This document shows, piece after piece, positions 8,483 through 17,044 of a stretch of DNA of 64,000 bases. How positions within the stretch are numbered: the stretch's first letter is position 1; every line of letters starts with the position of its first letter. A model generated the notes under the pieces. That model saw only the letters and a program-made list of their open reading frames with translations. It did no database searches and was not told the DNA's origin. The DNA is taken from contig NZ_KB898359.1 of NCBI RefSeq assembly GCF_000377565.1, positions 56,508-120,507 of the forward strand, given 5' to 3'. This DNA is from Rhizobium sp. 2MFCol3.1. Lineage in GTDB: Bacteria; Pseudomonadota; Alphaproteobacteria; Rhizobiales; Rhizobiaceae. The translations under genes were made by a program, and so were the position numbers.

Positions 8483-9292
8483 ATGGCTCAGAAATACTAC
8501 TGGAAAGGCTATCTGAAACTTTCACTCGTCACCTGCCCGGTCGCCATGACGCCAGCGACGAGCGAGAGCGAAAAAGTTCGGTTCCATACCTTAAACAGGG
8601 AGACGGGCAACCGGGTTGTTTCGCAGTATGTCGATGCGGTCACTGGTAAACCGGTCAAGGACGAAAACGAGGCCAAGGGTTATGCCCGTGGCGAAAACGA
8701 CTATGTCATCTTGACGGACGATGACCTAGATGCCGTTGCGCTTGATACGGTCAAAACCATCGATATCGAAAAGTTTGTGCCGACCGACAGTATCGAATGG
8801 ATCTATCTGGAAAAGCCGCACTACCTAATGCCCAACGACGCCGTCGGGAACGAGGCCTTCGCCGTCATTCGTGACGCCATGAAGGCGGATAAGGTGCTCG
8901 GTGTTTCCAAACTGGTGATCGGTCGACGCGAGCGCGCCGTAGTGCTGGAGCCTCGCGACCAGGGTATTGTTCTATGGACGCTGCGCTTCGGTGACGAGGT
9001 TCGGCCAGAGGAAAACTATTTCGCAGACATCGACGAGGAAGCCGACCCCGACCTCGTGCCGCTGGTCCAGCAGCTGATCAGGAAGAAATCGGCCAAATGG
9101 TCGCCGGATATGGTAAGCGACCCCATCCAAGAAGCCTTGCTGAAGCTGATCGCCGAAAAGAAGAAGCTCATGAAGCCCCGAAAGGCAACCAAAGGCAAGG
9201 CAAGCTCTGCGCCTGCGTCCAATGTCGTCAATATCATGGACGCGCTTCGAAAGAGCGTTAACGCTGAAATCAAGGGCCGGAAGGCCGGGTAG
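8483..9292 (+). CDS. ku: Bacterial Ku protein, second copy
   Basis: A 269-residue Ku paralogue, clearly diverged from the first. Seen: MAQKYYWKGYLKLSLVTCPV opening, core YLEKPHYLMPNDAVGNEAFA and GRRERAVVLEPRDQGIVLW, and a basic C-terminal tail (KKKLMKPRKATKGKA). The ATG at 8483 is used because the family begins at MA-x-x-x-WKG; an earlier GTG/ATG at 8468 would add five residues. It follows the first Ku gene by 11 bases, so they are one transcript and may form heterodimers, as proposed for rhizobial Ku pairs. No ligD gene is present in the window. Confidence 0.95.
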   Translation: MAQKYYWKGYLKLSLVTCPVAMTPATSESEKVRFHTLNRETGNRVVSQYVDAVTGKPVKDENEAKGYARGENDYVILTDDDLDAVALDTVKTIDIEKFVPTDSIEWIYLEKPHYLMPNDAVGNEAFAVIRDAMKADKVLGVSKLVIGRRERAVVLEPRDQGIVLWTLRFGDEVRPEENYFADIDEEADPDLVPLVQQLIRKKSAKWSPDMVSDPIQEALLKLIAEKKKLMKPRKATKGKASSAPASNVVNIMDALRKSVNAEIKGRKAG

Positions 9293-9323
9293 CCACGAGC
9301 GTGGCACAAGCATGGAGAAGACA

Positions 9324-9506
9324 ATGGAACGCGACAAGAATTTCTCGGACCGGACCCCATCGCGCGAGCAAGAACCCGTGCCACAGGCTGGCGGGCATGA
9401 TCGTCGATCCGAAGAGCGCAAACCGGCGGACGACGCCGAGGTCGATAAGGACACGAATGAAGGAATGAAGGACGCGTCCGGCAAATCGCCTCGTGGCGAT
9501 GTTTAG
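9324..9506 (+). CDS. Small hydrophilic hypothetical protein
   Basis: A 60-residue, highly charged, probably disordered protein (MERDKNFSDRTPSREQEPVP, ending MKDASGKSPRGDV). GGAG lies 7 bases before ATG 9324; an ATG at 9312 in the same frame is less well placed. It follows the second Ku gene by 31 bases and is likely on the same stress-induced transcript. Such small charged proteins are frequent in rhizobial general-stress regulons. Function unknown. Confidence 0.6.
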   Translation: MERDKNFSDRTPSREQEPVPQAGGHDRRSEERKPADDAEVDKDTNEGMKDASGKSPRGDV

Positions 9507-9549
9507 CCCGGTTACCGCGCGAATTTCGCCAAGCCGGAAAGGAGTATCA

Positions 9550-9921
9550 ATGGGACAGGACTTGCAAGAGCAAATCAGGACGCGCGCCTACCAGATCTGG
9601 ATTGACGAAGGGCAGCCAGAGGGCGCGGACTTGCGGCACTGGCTTCAAGCCGCCGACGAGCTTGCCGGCGACGACACACACGAAACCCTCCAGGAACTCA
9701 TCGACGAGGATGACCGCGAGGATGAGGCCAAGCGGCGCGATGCTCAAATCATCGGGACCACCACTCCATCCTCGTCACCTGTTGTGGATATCAGCACCGG
9801 ACGGGAGCCTGCCAAGACAACAATTCGGAAGACCGAGGGACCGTATTGGTTTGAGACCTTGTCTTGGATGACTGCGGCTCACACGAGCCGCAGAGGCCCC
9901 CAGTTATCTCGGTTTTCTTAG
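9550..9921 (+). CDS. DUF2934 domain protein
   Basis: A 123-residue protein with an N-terminal DUF2934 motif (IRTRAYQIWIDEGQPEGADL then HWLQAADEL), a short domain of unknown function common in rhizobia and other stress-tolerant Alphaproteobacteria. AAAGGAG precedes ATG 9550. Residues after ~75 are low-complexity. The last residues (PQLSRFS) are encoded by DNA that matches a piece of the GH15 gene on the opposite strand (see 9903-10005), so the original C-terminus may have been replaced. It is likely the last gene of the Ku transcript. Confidence 0.8.
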   Translation: MGQDLQEQIRTRAYQIWIDEGQPEGADLRHWLQAADELAGDDTHETLQELIDEDDREDEAKRRDAQIIGTTTPSSSPVVDISTGREPAKTTIRKTEGPYWFETLSWMTAAHTSRRGPQLSRFS

Positions 9922-10005
9922 ATCGAATATATCGCCTGAGGCAGGGCTAGATGGCTCAAGCCCAGCGAAAGGTCACCCAGTTCCTCGCCAGTCGTCGATC
10001 GATTT
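9903..10005 (-). pseudogene. Remnant of a second GH15 glucoamylase 3' end
   Basis: On the plus strand this block matches 12613-12715 base for base over most of its length, for example the shared tracts gatggctcaagccc and tcggttttc. In the intact gene those bases encode, on the minus strand, the extreme C-terminus of the GH15 enzyme and the bases just after its stop. Here the frame is no longer intact. It shows a former duplication or recombination with an old, degraded copy of that gene end. Confidence 0.5.
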
Positions 10006-10530
10006 GCTGTCCGCGTCTCAGGGCACGAACGTCGCACGCTCGGTATAACGAAATCCCGTCTGGCGCGCCGGTGGCACTAACGTCTATGCCCGTCACGCTT
10101 GGTATCGAGTGGTTTCAGGAAGGTTCATTGTAGCTCACATGCGGGTGGCCGATCAGCTTTGGCAAAGCTCTGCTTTCAACCCTCGCGTCGTGCCGTGCCT
10201 TGCGGCATTTGGGACGCGGAGCTCACCTCAAGCGTCTGCATCGCGATCCGTTCCTGTCGTGATCTCGCTAAGAGTCCTTCCATTTCAACGACGCTTCCGT
10301 GCAAATTCCACCGGGTCTGACAAGCGCGTGGATGAGATCGCGCCGGACGGGTAGGGCGCTCGACTGCCGTTTCGTTGGCCACAGGAAGAAAACGGAAAAA
10401 TCCCCATGTTCGCCATCTCCGTCGTGTCCGTTTGACACGGCCGCGATCTCGAGATGGTAAATGACCAGTGCTCGATGTCGTTCCGGAGAGCAACCGCTTT
10501 GTACATTACCGTACTTTGGGCGCCGATCCG
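10006..10530. other. Region without recognisable genes
   Basis: Only short open frames with shadow-like composition were seen on either strand. No promoter, repeat or RNA gene was recognised. Confidence 0.4.
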
Positions 10531-10782
10531 TCAGTGGTACACCGATGAGGATGGCGCGGCGGCTTTGGTCGCAAGTGGCCCATTGAAATTCTGGATCAGA
10601 AAATCAGCTATCTGCCGCTCCCCAAATCCGTTTGAGTTTAGCGCTATCGCAACCGTGCACAGCACGTCGGCTACCGCATGGTCAAACGGGACTTGGTAGA
10701 CGCGGAAGCTCTTCACCACGGCATTCAACATGGCGGAACTGCCCGCGACGAGGCCGCCATCGTCGTCGTCGAACGACATCAT
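10531..10782 (-). CDS. Small hypothetical protein of the same paralogous family as 6040 and 41655
   Basis: An 83-residue protein. Start ATG 10782 is preceded by TAGGGA. The conserved core is VVKSFRVYQVPFDHAVADVL followed by CTVAIALNSNGFGERQIADF and LIQNFNGPL. This aligns by eye with AVRNWFDYYNMTPDDPSTEI / LCAAAIDLYNGG in the protein at 41655. Function unknown. A good EcfG-type promoter 32 bases upstream suggests general-stress induction. A longer upstream frame to 10914 is open but lacks a plausible start signal. Confidence 0.65.
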   Translation of the reverse strand: MMSFDDDDGGLVAGSSAMLNAVVKSFRVYQVPFDHAVADVLCTVAIALNSNGFGERQIADFLIQNFNGPLATKAAAPSSSVYH

Positions 10783-10813
10783 TTTCCCTATCACTGCCCG
10801 GAACGAAGGCCCG

Positions 10814-10838
10814 AACAGAGAGGTAGCGGAAAAGTTCC
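10814..10838 (-). promoter_or_regulatory. EcfG/RpoE2-type promoter
   Basis: GGAAC (10834-10838 on the minus strand), 18-base spacer, TT (10814-10815), 32 bases before the start of the 83-residue hypothetical protein. Confidence 0.55.
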
Positions 10839-11023
10839 GAGAGTTAGGGAGGCCGCACTTTGAAACCGTTGGAGAAGCGATATCAGATGCATCCGGGATC
10901 CGGAGAGGACGCAATGATTGATGGGTCCCTGCCCTGCTAGAATATTACAGCGTCAGATTCGACCACCGCCTCGTCCGGCTCCGCGGTGCTCATGGACTGC
11001 ACAAGCGAGACCCGACGCTGCCC

Positions 11024-11215
11024 TTAGCACCTGGCAGGCACGTCGGCCTGCGAAAATTCAGCACTTTTGGCCGCCTCGGCGTCGTTTATGCGGTTTAGAA
11101 GACAGTCGAATGACGCAGGCTGGACGTCTTTAATCTCGTTGAGAGTTTGAAGTCGTCTACGCATTTCGGCATTGCCGAAAAGCACTTTGAAGGAGGTCTC
11201 TCTCGTTTGTTCCAT
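11024..11215 (-). CDS. Hypothetical protein
   Basis: A 63-residue protein beginning MEQTRETSFKVLFGNAEMRR then RLQTLNEIKDVQPASFDCLL; the pattern looks like a small helical domain rather than random translation. No known domain was recognised. The start at 11215 agrees with a candidate EcfG-type promoter 27 bases upstream; a longer frame to 11242 would overlap that promoter. Confidence 0.55.
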   Translation of the reverse strand: MEQTRETSFKVLFGNAEMRRRLQTLNEIKDVQPASFDCLLNRINDAEAAKSAEFSQADVPARC

Positions 11216-11241
11216 TCCAATCTCGCCTCTTGGTCCCAGCA

Positions 11242-11267
11242 AACTCGCTCGACTACGAGTTGGTTCC
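11242..11267 (-). promoter_or_regulatory. EcfG/RpoE2-type promoter
   Basis: GGAAC (11263-11267 on the minus strand), 19-base spacer, TT (11242-11243), 27 bases before the 63-residue hypothetical gene. Confidence 0.5.
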
Positions 11268-11783
11268 GCTGTTGGACACGCATTCTTGTGGATAACAATC
11301 GGGTGGCAGTTCGACCCAGTGCATACGGGTCAACAACATTGGAGGGCGCTAACTTCACCTGCAGGTCGGGGGAAGATCGAGGACCTGAATGACGTTAACC
11401 AACTGGCCCGAAGAGCCGCTAGCGCTGTGGACGCTGGATCGAGTCCTGCGAGCATAGCGCGAACGAGACGGCTGCGACATGGGTGGCATGCGAGTTCAAT
11501 CGACTGCCAAGAGCTTCGTGGATTCGCTTTGAATTTCGTATTCGTGACCAAGACGAACTAGCTCGCGTCATCCGGGATCACATATCGCCTGAGCCACAGC
11601 GTGGAGATCATTGATCTGACATTCGCCTTTAAGTAAGCCGCCGATAGATGGCCTTGGCGAGCCAGGAGCTTGCGCATGATAAACCGGGAGACGGCCTGCG
11701 ACAGACACGGCTATCGCCATCGTCCGCCGCGCCCCAATTTTTGTCGAGGCCTCAATCCACTCAGGTCAACGTGAATTGTCACA
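11268..11783. other. Region without recognisable genes
   Basis: About 500 bases between two divergent stress-type promoters. Open frames are short and shadow-like. No terminator, tRNA or repeat was identified. Confidence 0.35.
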
Positions 11784-11808
11784 GGAACAACTCGGTCTCA
11801 TCGTGGTT
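11784..11808 (+). promoter_or_regulatory. EcfG/RpoE2-type promoter before the DUF2177 gene
   Basis: GGAAC (11784-11788), 18-base spacer, TT (11807-11808), 31 bases before ATG 11839. Confidence 0.6.
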
Positions 11809-11838
11809 CCTCCTTCGCTCAACCCCAGGAGACTGCAC

Positions 11839-12240
11839 ATGAAGACTTTCGGCATCGACTACATCGCCACTCTTTTGTCTTTTCTCCTCGTGGATGCGGT
11901 GTGGCTGGGCCTGGTTGCCAAAAGCTTCTATCGTCAGCAGCTTGGCGATCTCATGCTTCCCTCCCCCAGCCTTGGTGTTGCCGCCGCCTTCTACGTCGTC
12001 TTCGCGATTGCCATCGTGGTACTTGCTGTGCGGCCGGGGCTTGGTGCGGGTTCGGTGTGGGTCGCGGTCGGATACGGGGCTGTCCTCGGACTTGCCGCAT
12101 ACGGCACCTACGATATGACAAACCTCTCGACGCTGAAGGGATGGCCCATCAGCCTGAGCATCATCGATATGATCTGGGGAACGGTCCTAACTAGCGTTGC
12201 AAGCGCCTGCGGGCACGCCGCCGCCAAGGCGATGACCTAG
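11839..12240 (+). CDS. DUF2177 family membrane protein
   Basis: A 133-residue polytopic membrane protein with four hydrophobic segments: about residues 8-28, 45-65, 72-92 and 110-128. The DUF2177 signature is seen as DAVWLGLVAKSFYRQQLG near the N-terminus and YGTYDMTNLSTLKGWP in the third-fourth segment. AGGAG precedes ATG 11839; an upstream in-frame start would overlap the promoter. The family is widespread but its function is unknown. Stress-type promoter upstream. Confidence 0.88.
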   Translation: MKTFGIDYIATLLSFLLVDAVWLGLVAKSFYRQQLGDLMLPSPSLGVAAAFYVVFAIAIVVLAVRPGLGAGSVWVAVGYGAVLGLAAYGTYDMTNLSTLKGWPISLSIIDMIWGTVLTSVASACGHAAAKAMT

Positions 12241-12588
12241 CTACGCGAAACGGAACACACCATCTACTCGGCATGTGCAAAAAAGAGAAAACGACGTCGA
12301 ACACATCCAGGCACGGACGCTGGCCGCGCCCGCGACTTCAGGGTCCGCGCTGCGCGACAAGGGCGTGCTCCAGCAAATTCGGGCCATCTGAGTTAGAATG
12401 TGGCATCGCTTTTCAACAAGCCCAAGACCTGGCGGTTAGTCCACCGTGAAGTCGCCCATTTATTTCGCCGGCATTTGACGTCGGATGCCTTTTGACGGCC
12501 TAATAGGACATTGGCTCGATCATGTCTCCTTGCAGACGATCTCTATTCGATACAGCGGAGCAGGTGCCTTGTGTCGAAGGATCGCGTC
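12241..12588. other. Intergenic region, nothing recognised
   Basis: About 350 bases separating converging genes. No clear terminator hairpin with a T-run and no coding frame were seen. Confidence 0.4.
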
Positions 12589-14397
12589 TTACACAGGCCT
12601 TGGTATTCCGGCTGGCGATCGGTTTTCCTGGATCGAGAAGATCGCGTGAAGCAGGGCAAGATGGCTCAAGCCCTGGGGAAGGTTGCCCAATCCCTCACCG
12701 GTTGCGGGATTGATCTGCTCCGTAAGGATCCCGAAATTATTGCCAAGCTTTTCCAGGAGGGTCTTCAGCAATCCCTCGGCATGGTCCACTTTGCCCAAGA
12801 ACGCGTAGGCCTCCACCAGCCAGCATGAACACGCCACGAACGCGCCCTCTTGCCTGTCGGCGTCGGAAAAGCGGTACACAAGGGGGCCAACGGAAAGGTC
12901 GCGCTCGATCGCGACAAGCGTCTTGGCAAGCCGTCCGTCATGCTCGAAGCCGAAACGAGTAGTGAGCAGAAGCGAGGCATCAAGTTTTTCGGATCCTGCG
13001 TGGCATGTGTACGCCTGCAGTTTTTCTGACCAGCAATTCTCGTCTATCCAGCCCTTCACGCGCTCACTCTCGCGCTCCCACTTATCCGCGTCTCCGGCGA
13101 TGTGACCGTCTCGAGCGAGTTGAGCCGCTTTTGAAAGCGCCAACCAGCAGCCGATCTTGGAAAACGTGTGGTGCTGCTCGTCCTCCAGCTCCCAGATGCC
13201 GGAATCCCTCAATGTCCATCGCTCCATGCATTGATCCGCCAGCCTCGTCAGCAGCCTGGCGGCGTCGGGATCGATGACGTGCCCCACCCTGGCAAATAGC
13301 GATGCGGTTTCGAGGATGTCGCCATAGCAGCTAAGTTGTATCTGCTCCTTGGCCCGGTTGCCCGTCCTGACAGGGCGAGAGCCCCTGTAGCCAGGGACAT
13401 CAATGATTTCTTCGTCGGGGACTTCCGCTCCAGTCAAGGTGTAGACGACCTGCGGGTGCGGGCCATCATTGGCAAGCGTCCGCACCAGCCAACCGAACGC
13501 GGCTATTGGTTCCTCGAGCGAGCCGGCGCGCAACAATGCCTTGATGGTATAGGCTGCGTCCCTGACCCAGGCGTAACGATAATCATAATTTTTTTCGCCG
13601 CCAATGCGTTCGGGCAGCCCCGAGGTAGCTGCCGCAGCAATCGCCCCCGTCTTCGAGAACACGAGGAACTTCAAAGACAGGGCGCATCGCCTGAGGTCAT
13701 CGGCAAAAGGTCCGTCGTAGGTAAGCTGGTCCGCCCACCGACGCCACTCCCGGTCACTGAGATCGATACGGGCATCAATCTCCGACAAAGCGGGGATAGC
13801 CAGCGGTGCTCGATCGGACACGAGAAGGGCAACGCACGTCGCTTTTCCCGCGTGTGCCGTCCATCGGGCGACGGTGCGTTCATCCTCGTCCACATCGATT
13901 TCGAGTTCCGGGTCGTGGCGGAACGTTGTTACGAGATCGCCAATATAGCGAATGTCGGCATTCGGATGGGTGACGCGGCGCGCTGGCCCGGCGGCACATA
14001 TCGGTTCAAGATGGATATCGAAGTCGACATATCCGGACAGGCCTTCAATGCGACGCGCCAACTCGCACCAGGGCAGACGCCCTGCTACGCCGCTGTTCAG
14101 CGATTCCGTAACACGCGCCGAGCCGGTCCTCGTTATGAAGACGGTCTCCAACACATTGCTGTGTTTACGGTAGCGCCGTTCGATGCAGAAAGGCTCCCTT
14201 GGCGTGATCGAAAACCTGCCCCCCGACGCGTCATGCAGTCTGTTGAAGAGCGGCGGCGAGTCCATGTCGGGCGCGCACCACCAATCGATGGATCCGTCCG
14301 CTCCAACGAGCGCCACCGAGCGGCCGTCTCCAATCGCACCGTAGTGTTCCAGCGGGAGAAAGCCGTCCGATCGTCGAGGGGTCAGGGTCGTCAGCAT
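12589..14397 (-). CDS. GH15-family glucoamylase/trehalase-like glycoside hydrolase
   Basis: A 602-residue cytoplasmic enzyme (no signal peptide) of glycoside hydrolase family 15, which cleaves alpha-glucosidic bonds in glucans or trehalose by inversion. Seen: N-terminal GH15 supersandwich start LEHYGAIGDGRSVALVGADG and SIDWWCAPDMDSPPLFNRLH, then the (alpha/alpha)6 barrel with YDYRYAWVRDAAYTIKALLR (substrate-binding W-x-R-D), SGIWELED and, near the end, ILTEQINPATGEGLGNLPQG with the likely catalytic glutamates. The ATG at 14397 overlaps the stop of the upstream SDR gene (ATGA), so the two are coupled and probably share its stress-type promoter. Cytoplasmic GH15 enzymes often degrade stored glucan or trehalose. 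Confidence 0.93.
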   Translation of the reverse strand: MLTTLTPRRSDGFLPLEHYGAIGDGRSVALVGADGSIDWWCAPDMDSPPLFNRLHDASGGRFSITPREPFCIERRYRKHSNVLETVFITRTGSARVTESLNSGVAGRLPWCELARRIEGLSGYVDFDIHLEPICAAGPARRVTHPNADIRYIGDLVTTFRHDPELEIDVDEDERTVARWTAHAGKATCVALLVSDRAPLAIPALSEIDARIDLSDREWRRWADQLTYDGPFADDLRRCALSLKFLVFSKTGAIAAAATSGLPERIGGEKNYDYRYAWVRDAAYTIKALLRAGSLEEPIAAFGWLVRTLANDGPHPQVVYTLTGAEVPDEEIIDVPGYRGSRPVRTGNRAKEQIQLSCYGDILETASLFARVGHVIDPDAARLLTRLADQCMERWTLRDSGIWELEDEQHHTFSKIGCWLALSKAAQLARDGHIAGDADKWERESERVKGWIDENCWSEKLQAYTCHAGSEKLDASLLLTTRFGFEHDGRLAKTLVAIERDLSVGPLVYRFSDADRQEGAFVACSCWLVEAYAFLGKVDHAEGLLKTLLEKLGNNFGILTEQINPATGEGLGNLPQGLSHLALLHAIFSIQENRSPAGIPRPV

Positions 14398-15296
14398 CAG
14401 GGCAGCGTGTTGCCGCCCGTTACGCCGAACACCTCGCCGGTGATATAGCTCGATTCCTGCGAGGCGAGGAAAACATAAATCGGCGCGCACTCGGCCGGCT
14501 GGCCGGGCCTCTTCATCGGGACTTCGCTCCCGAACTTTTCAATCACGTCCTGGGTCTGGCCACCCGACGTTTGAAGTGGCGTCCAGAAAGGCCCCGGGGC
14601 GACCACGTTGACCCGAATGCCCTTGGGCAAGACCTGCTTGGAGAGCGCCTTGGAAAACGCCACGATGGCGGACTTTGTCGGCGCGTAGTCAAGGAGAGTT
14701 TCCGACGGCTGATAGGCCTGGATCGACGCCGTGTTGACGATCGTCGCGCCAGTCGGCATCAACGGCAAGGCGGCCTTGCAAATCCAAAACAGCGCGTAGA
14801 CGTTGGTCTTGAACGTCTCGTCGAATTGCTCGGTGGTCAAATCCTCGATGCTGTCGAGCGCTTTTTGACGTCCAGCGACGTTTGCTAGCAGATCCAGGCC
14901 ACCGAGTTCATGATGTGCCCTTGCGACCAGCTCACTGCAAAATGCCTCGCTTTTCAGATCACCAGGAATGGCCACGGCCTTCCTACCTTCGGCTTCGATC
15001 AGCTTGACGACATCATCGGCGTCCGATTGCTCCTCGGGAAGGTAGTTGATCACAACGTCGGCCCCTTCGCGCGCATACGCGATGGCTGCGGCGCGACCGA
15101 TGCCGGAATCGCCGCCCGTTATAAGTGCCTTACGGCCCGTCAAGCGACCGAGACCTCTGTAGCTCTCCTCACCGTGGTCGGGGACGGGCTGCATCTTGTT
15201 GGCTAGGCCAGGAACGGGCTGCGGCTGCTTCGGAAAATCGGGTCGTGGATACTGAGTGAGGGGATTTTGCATATCGAACTGGTTGGCGGAAGCCAT
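14397..15296 (-). CDS. SDR-family oxidoreductase (YghA/stress type)
   Basis: A 299-residue short-chain dehydrogenase of the subgroup with a long N-terminal extension ([20 protein letters not shown], then [20 protein letters not shown]). Seen: NAD(P) motif [10 protein letters not shown] (~57-66), N-V-A-G, the catalytic serine in [20 protein letters not shown], and Y-x-x-x-K (YAPTK), ending [13 protein letters not shown]. These proteins act on carbonyl compounds with NAD(P)H and are typical stress-regulon members; the substrate is unknown. First gene of a two-gene operon with the GH15 enzyme. An EcfG-type promoter is 34 bases upstream. Confidence 0.92.
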   Translation of the reverse strand: MASANQFDMQNPLTQYPRPDFPKQPQPVPGLANKMQPVPDHGEESYRGLGRLTGRKALITGGDSGIGRAAAIAYAREGADVVINYLPEEQSDADDVVKLIEAEGRKAVAIPGDLKSEAFCSELVARAHHELGGLDLLANVAGRQKALDSIEDLTTEQFDETFKTNVYALFWICKAALPLMPTGATIVNTASIQAYQPSETLLDYAPTKSAIVAFSKALSKQVLPKGIRVNVVAPGPFWTPLQTSGGQTQDVIEKFGSEVPMKRPGQPAECAPIYVFLASQESSYITGEVFGVTGGNTLP

Positions 15297-15329
15297 GAAT
15301 GAACACCTTTCGTAATGGGACAGACCTAA

Positions 15330-15354
15330 AATTTACGTCGGCAAGGATGGTTCC
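15330..15354 (-). promoter_or_regulatory. EcfG/RpoE2-type promoter for the SDR-GH15 operon
   Basis: GGAAC (15350-15354 on the minus strand), 18-base spacer, TT (15330-15331), 34 bases before ATG 15296. Confidence 0.55.
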
Positions 15355-15462
15355 GCTTTGCCCAAGCTATTCACGGACAGTCGTGAGTGGGCCCAACCTT
15401 GTTGTGGTCTCAGGGCCGCCAACACGAAAGGCACCCGTCAAGGACCGGAGGTGGTTTTCGGC

Positions 15463-16320
15463 TCACCCTAGAAAACTGGCTATCGCCGCCGCCAACTCGG
15501 TGGGGTTTTCTTCCGCGACATGATGACCGCTGTCGATCCCAAAACCGTGAACGTCTGTCGCCCACCGTCGCCAGATTTCCAAGGGATCGCCGACCGTGTC
15601 GATCAAATCGTCCCGCGTCGACCAAAGACAAAGCAGGGGGGCGGTTATTTTTCGACCTGACGCCAAGGTCTCCATCTCATCTTGCCTGTCAACGGCAAGT
15701 CCGGCTCGGTAATCCTCGATCATGCCATGGACGACATGCGGGTCGGAGACCGCTGCAACGACGTCCAGGTAAGCCTCCTCGCCCATCAAATCCGGCGACA
15801 GCGCGTCGTACCAAGCCAGCGGGGCGGCGTTGATTGCCCTTTCAGGTTTATCGGGTTGAGCGAAGAAGAACCAGTGATACCAGTCCCGAGCGAATTGCCA
15901 GTCGGTCCGCTCCAGGTGCTCGATAATCGGCACGCCATCGATGACCACGACGTTGTCAACGGCATCCCGATGGTCCATTGCGAGCCGGAACGCAACATAG
16001 CTACCGCGGTCATGGCCGACGGCGGAGAAGCGTTCATGCCCCAAGCTACGCATCAACGCCACGCAATCATCCGCCTTGGCCCGCTTTGATGAATTAACGT
16101 GATCCTTCGCATCCTCGGGCAAGAACGATCGTCCGAAGCCTCGAAGGTCTGGGCAAACAACCGTAAATTCTGGCGCAAGTAAATCTGCGACCTGACCCCA
16201 CGTCATGTGCGTGCGAGGATGGCCATGGAGCAAAAGGATAGCTGGCCCCGAGCCGCCATGGCGAACCCTTAGCTTGCCAGGACCGACATCGATAAAGTCC
16301 AGCGCAAACCCCTCGAACAC
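15463..16320 (-). CDS. Alpha/beta hydrolase, haloacetate (fluoroacetate) dehalogenase-like
   Basis: A 285-residue alpha/beta-hydrolase. Seen: oxyanion segment LLLHGHPRTHMTW, nucleophile elbow VGHDRGSYVAFR with aspartate 104 as nucleophile (aspartate instead of serine is diagnostic of dehalogenase/epoxide-hydrolase types). Also the His-Trp pair in WYHWFFFAQP, a conserved tyrosine in EDYRAGL, and catalytic histidine about 266 in DSGHHVAEE. These match the fluoroacetate dehalogenase group, in which Arg, His-Trp and Tyr cradle the halide. One caution: the second arginine after the nucleophile (DRGxRxxHR in characterised enzymes) reads DRGSYVAFR here, so another small ester or epoxide is possible. 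It appears monocistronic. Confidence 0.85.
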   Translation of the reverse strand: MFEGFALDFIDVGPGKLRVRHGGSGPAILLLHGHPRTHMTWGQVADLLAPEFTVVCPDLRGFGRSFLPEDAKDHVNSSKRAKADDCVALMRSLGHERFSAVGHDRGSYVAFRLAMDHRDAVDNVVVIDGVPIIEHLERTDWQFARDWYHWFFFAQPDKPERAINAAPLAWYDALSPDLMGEEAYLDVVAAVSDPHVVHGMIEDYRAGLAVDRQDEMETLASGRKITAPLLCLWSTRDDLIDTVGDPLEIWRRWATDVHGFGIDSGHHVAEENPTELAAAIASFLG

Positions 16321-16452
16321 CCAACTTCCTCCAATGTGTCAATTGAAAGAGAACAGCCGCCAAATCCACGCTTCGAGGTCGCCGGACAACGCAAGGGCCG
16401 AGACCTCTGAGCTGTCCCTCGCGCTGCGGATCAGTCCACCATCAATCTTCCA

Positions 16453-16665
16453 TCAATCTTCGCGGGCGGGCGCGTCGGACGCTAGCGTTGCTCGCGCCAG
16501 GGCCTCCCGCGCCGCTCGAAGCTTTTCGGTCTTCCTTCGGCGAGCCGCAATCTCGGCCTCGATTGCCGCCATCGCAGTCTCGTGCGTGGCTTGGAGTTGT
16601 TCACGGCGCTCCTGATTGGTGAATGACTTCCTAGAGCGGTGATTGGTGTCTTTATCATCAGTCAT
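16453..16665 (-). CDS. Small coiled-coil hypothetical protein
   Basis: A 70-residue, highly charged protein (MTDDKDTNHRSRKSFTNQER, then an alanine/glutamate/arginine helix HETAMAAIEAEIAARRRKTE). Predicted as one long coiled-coil helix with a short disordered start. The frame and composition look coding. No family recognised; gene lies between a hydrolase and the PRC-barrel gene, all on the minus strand. Confidence 0.6.
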   Translation of the reverse strand: MTDDKDTNHRSRKSFTNQERREQLQATHETAMAAIEAEIAARRRKTEKLRAAREALARATLASDAPARED

Positions 16666-16964
16666 CCACGCTAAATTGTAAGGTTCTCCACGTTCGACAA
16701 GGAATTGGTCTGGGACCGTACAAAGGCGATCGAGGACGTCATCATTGGCAATCGATAGAATTCCGCTCGAGATCGGCGGATATTACGTTGGCCGGACCAT
16801 CGTCTCGGTTCTAAGTCACAAGTGCGATACCATGGGACTTTGCCGGACCCAGCGAGCGGGATGGCGCGCCGGATGCCCGCGAGCATCCCGCCGGGTCTAT
16901 AACGGTTACCCGCAGGCGAGCCGGAAGAGCTTTAGCTCAACCTTCGCGCTGCTTCATGCCGTCA

Positions 16965-16999
16965 ATAAAAAAGGCCGGGCGAAACTCGCACCGACCTTT
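16965..16999 (-). terminator. Rho-independent terminator after the PRC-barrel gene
   Basis: On the minus strand a GC-rich stem (AAGGTCGGTGCGA pairing with TCGCCCGGCCTT, with a few mismatches) is followed by a run of six T residues. It sits ~45 bases beyond the stop of the gene at 17045-17521. Confidence 0.75.
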
Positions 17000-17044
17000 C
17001 CTGTCTGCATGGCGCCGGTACATCCGCGGTCGCCAGCAAAATGA

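Noticed and set aside
11560..11620. A possible third copy of the GH15-end sequence
   Set aside because: Only about 15 bases resemble the block at 9903; not enough to separate from chance.
13336..14448. A 370-codon open frame on the plus strand opposite the GH15 gene
   Set aside because: It is a shadow of high-GC coding on the other strand; its translation has no protein-like pattern and the GH15 frame is clearly real.
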